DNA from: an uncultured bacterium
GTDB taxonomy: Bacteria; Cyanobacteriota; Vampirovibrionia; Gastranaerophilales; Gastranaerophilaceae
Direction of reading: 5' to 3'
Assembly: GCA_902782905.1 (NCBI GenBank)
Contig: CACZPB010000186.1
Span: 1-16,187, forward strand
Length of the DNA stretch: 16,187 bases
The position numbers and the translations under genes were made by a program. Every line of letters starts with the position of its first letter. The first letter of the stretch is position 1. This document shows positions 13,526 through 16,187 of the stretch, piece after piece. The notes below the pieces were generated by a model. That model was not told the origin of the DNA and made no database searches. It saw only the letters and a list, made by a program, of their open reading frames with translations.

Positions 13526-15408
13526 TGAGATATAATAATGTACAAAAACTTTTATCAGTTGCAATGCTCATAGCATTTACAGCATCCTCCGGCGGAGCAG
13601 TTCAAACATATAGCGGCTACAATTCAGCAAACGAAGCTGTCAGCACTACTAATCTTCAGGGAACAGTGAAACTTACAGACAACAATCACAAAATAACACT
13701 GAGCCTCAGAGATTCTGACGTAAAACAAGTTATCAGAATGTTTGCGGACAAAGCCGGCATGAATGTTGTTTTCCACTCATCAGTAAATGGAAAAGTAACA
13801 CTGGATTTGGTAAACATGCCTATTAATGATGCGTTCGCTCTGGTACTGCAAATTGCAGGTTTAAATTATTATAAACAAGATAACACATTGATAGTTCTAT
13901 CAAAAGACAGTACAGACAATGCAAGTTTCTCAAAACAAGAAATGATGATTTTCCCTGTACAATATGTAAGCGCAGCAAAAATAGCGGATTTTCTCAATAA
14001 AAATGTATTCGGCATGAAAAAAGCAGGATTTTCTTCTGTAGAAGCTGCAACAGTAAACGCAGCTACAAATGAAATAATTGTATTTGGTATGCCATCTGAT
14101 GCCCCTATTGTTGAAAAAGTAATAGCACAATTGGACAGAGAACCGTTAACAAAAACTTTTTCAGTCAATCACACAACTCCGGCTGAAATGGCAAACATGA
14201 TATGTAATATGTTACTTCCGTCGAGAGGTGCAGGAAGTAAATCCGGTGCTAAGGCAGCACCCGCAGCACCTACTCCGGGGGTAAGCACTGGGGGTGCGGC
14301 TGGAATTATAACAGGAGGTGCAGCGAGTGCATCTTCAGCTTCTTCACAGTTAAAACTTGGTGAAGGCGTTGTTGCCTGCTCTATTTCTCAATCGGCTTCA
14401 AGCTCAAGCGCACCTTTTGATATGCAGAACCTGTCGGTTTCATATTTCCCGCAAAGAGGAACTATTACAATAATGGGCGGCTCTGAAGCACAAGCTCAGA
14501 TGATAGAAAAATTCATTAAGAGTAATGATGTTAAACAACCGCAAGCATACTTGGAAGTATCTATTGTTGAGTTAAATGAAGAAGGTTCTAAAGAATTTCA
14601 AAACAATTGGAAAGTACAATCTGATGCGTGGGGCGTAAGCTTTAACAACGGAAGAACTTCCGGCGGAAGAGAAGCAACTCCTTACGGTCGCTGGTATGAT
14701 GTAACAAAATATTTCTGGACAGAAGGAAAATATTCCGAAGACGGAAAAACATATACTCCGCCTCAATTCTATGCTGTTAATGGAAAAGAACAGGGTATAT
14801 ATAAAGGTTCTTACATAAGTTGGACCATGAATTATTTGATTGAAAACAGGAAAGCCAGAGTTCTCGCTAATCCTAAACTATTAATAACTAACGGACAAGA
14901 ATCAATCATAGATTTGACTCAAGACTATGTAGAAAAAGTAACTTCTGAATTCCTTTCATCATCGTCTAACGGGACAGGAGCAACCGGTACTGTTCAAAAA
15001 ACCTATACAATCGGTGAAGATAAGGGTATAAAAGTTTCTTTGACTCCGTTCATTTCACCTGATGGCTACGTAACAATGAACATAAAACCTGAATATGCAA
15101 CAGAAGCAGGGCAAGTAACAACTCTTAGCGAAACAGGTGATAGAGATATCGCAGCTACACTTCTTAGCAGAAGAAACCTAGATTTAAAAAATGTTAGAAT
15201 TAAAGATGGCGAGACATTGGTAATTGGCGGTTTGATACAGGAAGCTGATCAAAAAGTTGTTCAAAAAATACCTTTGTTAGGTGATTTACCGTTTATTGGC
15301 GCAGCATTCAGATCTACATCGACAACAAAAACTAAGAGCGAACTGGTAATAATGTTAACGCCAAGGATTATTAATGACGGAGATGGCACCGTAGCTGATA
15401 AATTGTAA
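13525..15408 (+). CDS. GspD/PilQ-family secretin
   Basis: The 627-residue protein forms the outer-membrane ring through which a pseudopilus, pilus or substrate passes. It has an N-terminal signal sequence (~1-25), then an STN/N0 domain (~53-127), an N1 ring domain (~138-207, FPVQYVSAAKIADFL... to IAQLDREP) and a second N domain (~208-335). A Gly/Ala/Ser/Pro-rich insert (~233-298) splits this second N domain. The secretin barrel (~336-620) has ENRKARVLANPKLL, VIGGLIQEADQKV and IPLLGDLPFIGAAFRS, ending in ELVIMLTPRII. AMIN domains typical of PilQ are absent. GGAGG (13511-13515) ten bases before the ATG supports the start. The order GspC-like, secretin, ATPase is that of type II secretion gspC-D-E. 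A type IV pilus system cannot be excluded. Confidence 0.92.
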   Translation: MRYNNVQKLLSVAMLIAFTASSGGAVQTYSGYNSANEAVSTTNLQGTVKLTDNNHKITLSLRDSDVKQVIRMFADKAGMNVVFHSSVNGKVTLDLVNMPINDAFALVLQIAGLNYYKQDNTLIVLSKDSTDNASFSKQEMMIFPVQYVSAAKIADFLNKNVFGMKKAGFSSVEAATVNAATNEIIVFGMPSDAPIVEKVIAQLDREPLTKTFSVNHTTPAEMANMICNMLLPSRGAGSKSGAKAAPAAPTPGVSTGGAAGIITGGAASASSASSQLKLGEGVVACSISQSASSSSAPFDMQNLSVSYFPQRGTITIMGGSEAQAQMIEKFIKSNDVKQPQAYLEVSIVELNEEGSKEFQNNWKVQSDAWGVSFNNGRTSGGREATPYGRWYDVTKYFWTEGKYSEDGKTYTPPQFYAVNGKEQGIYKGSYISWTMNYLIENRKARVLANPKLLITNGQESIIDLTQDYVEKVTSEFLSSSSNGTGATGTVQKTYTIGEDKGIKVSLTPFISPDGYVTMNIKPEYATEAGQVTTLSETGDRDIAATLLSRRNLDLKNVRIKDGETLVIGGLIQEADQKVVQKIPLLGDLPFIGAAFRSTSTTKTKSELVIMLTPRIINDGDGTVADKL

Positions 15409-15412
15409 TATT

Positions 15413-16187
15413 ATGTCTAATCAACTTGAAAAATTAAAAAACAGTATAAGAATATTGTATGTGGATAAATTTGAATTGAACCTGATGAAAACATCAGGTT
15501 TCATTCCTGTTGATAAGAAAGACAAAAACTTTTATGTCATTTTAAATAAAAATTCATCCAATGACAAAAACAATATTATAAAAATTATTCAGGATAAAAT
15601 TTCAGGTGTAGATGTTCAGTTTTTTCCGATTCCTGATAACGATTTTGGCTATATATACAATTATATTGAAGATATTTACAAGAAAGCAAATTCTGACATT
15701 TCAAACATAAAAGAGAATAGTGAACCAACAGCAGAAGAAATGCTTGTAACAATTGGTTGGCTGACTCAAGCTCAATTGGATGAATGCTTAAACATTTCAA
15801 AAGAACAGAATCTGCCGTTGGATTATGTTTTTTATTCTAAAGAATACTTGTCACAAGACAGGATAATGTCATATCTCAAAAAAAAGTACAATAAAGATAT
15901 AGTTTTAAAATCAGAAATTACTGTTGATAAAACTATATTAAAAATGCTTCCTGACGATTTTATTGAAAAGAAAAAAACTATAATAATGTCGATGGAAGGC
16001 AACAAACTTGCTGTTGCAATGGTTAATCCTGACGATAAGTATACTATTAGAGAAATTTCGCTCTCTACCGGACGGTCTTTGAATGTATATTGTATACCAT
16101 CGTATGAATATGATCATTTTGTAAAAGAGTATGCGATTCAAAAAAAGACCGAACAAAAGGCAAAAGAAACAGAGAGAATAATTCAAA
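15413..16187 (+). CDS. GspE/PilB-type secretion or pilus ATPase, N-terminal part only
   Basis: The first 258 residues are present and the frame is open at the right edge. Residues ~105-240 match the MshEN/GspE N-terminal domain (PF05157): MLVTIGWLTQAQLDECL, YLSQDRIMSYLKKKYN, ILKMLPDDFIEKKK and LAVAMVNPDDKYTIREI. A stretch at ~19-90 looks like a diverged extra copy of the second half of that module. A Lys/Glu-rich linker starts near 241. The catalytic ATPase domain (Walker A and B) would lie beyond the window. The RLG residues that bind c-di-GMP in MshE are replaced in the first motif (TAE), so response to that messenger is doubtful. The ATG lies four bases after the secretin stop and has no ribosome binding site, consistent with coupling. 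The protein would drive assembly from the cytoplasmic side. Confidence 0.85.
   Translation, partial: MSNQLEKLKNSIRILYVDKFELNLMKTSGFIPVDKKDKNFYVILNKNSSNDKNNIIKIIQDKISGVDVQFFPIPDNDFGYIYNYIEDIYKKANSDISNIKENSEPTAEEMLVTIGWLTQAQLDECLNISKEQNLPLDYVFYSKEYLSQDRIMSYLKKKYNKDIVLKSEITVDKTILKMLPDDFIEKKKTIIMSMEGNKLAVAMVNPDDKYTIREISLSTGRSLNVYCIPSYEYDHFVKEYAIQKKTEQKAKETERIIQ

Noticed and set aside
15938..16186. Minus-strand open frame of 82 codons at the right end
   Set aside because: It lies opposite the GspE/PilB-like gene, whose conserved MshEN motifs show that the plus strand is coding.

Overview
The window is AT-rich and gene-dense, and comes from a bacterium with an outer membrane: it encodes a TolC-type channel, a secretin and exported proteins with clear signal peptides. 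Low GC, short operons, a GspC/PilP-like, secretin and GspE/PilB-like gene order, FolE2, a lone PreA and a secreted sugar hydrolase would fit a gut Gastranaerophilales (Vampirovibrionia, the 'Melainabacteria'). That assignment is an inference from gene content; the sequence has no rRNA or other marker to confirm it. I see no tRNA, rRNA, CRISPR array, insertion sequence or phage gene.

Left part (1-3893). A minus-strand AI-2E-family permease runs off the left edge. Next come a VanX-type D-Ala-D-Ala dipeptidase (minus), a PreA-like dihydropyrimidine dehydrogenase with a ferredoxin tail (plus), and an acyl-ACP thioesterase (minus). These look like single-gene units.

Centre (3894-9400). An 824-residue protein joins a periplasmic ABC-type substrate-binding domain to a TolC-like outer-membrane channel. 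It has a near-consensus promoter and ends at a perfect hairpin terminator shared with the convergent operon. That minus-strand operon holds a small duplicated-repeat protein (two WYDxDP repeats), folE2, and a membrane-anchored GH88/GH105-like hydrolase broken by one in-frame TAA. Divergent from it is aroQ (type II dehydroquinase) with its own terminator.

Right part (9401-16187). A Sfp-type phosphopantetheinyl transferase is followed by a 57-residue unknown protein, then a convergent membrane-anchored TPR protein. An exported protein of unknown function follows. Last is an operon for an envelope-spanning secretion or type IV pilus machine: a GspC/PilP-like inner-membrane protein, a GspD/PilQ secretin, and the N-terminal part of a GspE/PilB-type ATPase cut by the right edge. 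A 19-base perfect palindrome sits inside the promoter proposed for this operon.

The most unusual items are the substrate-binding/TolC fusion, the duplicated WYDxDP protein linked to folE2, the in-frame stop in the hydrolase, a possible class of leaderless mRNAs (four genes without a Shine-Dalgarno have a -10-like box 6-9 bases before the ATG), the palindrome in the secretin-operon promoter, and repeated regulatory modules at the N-terminus of the ATPase. No wholly new multi-gene defence or mobile system is apparent.
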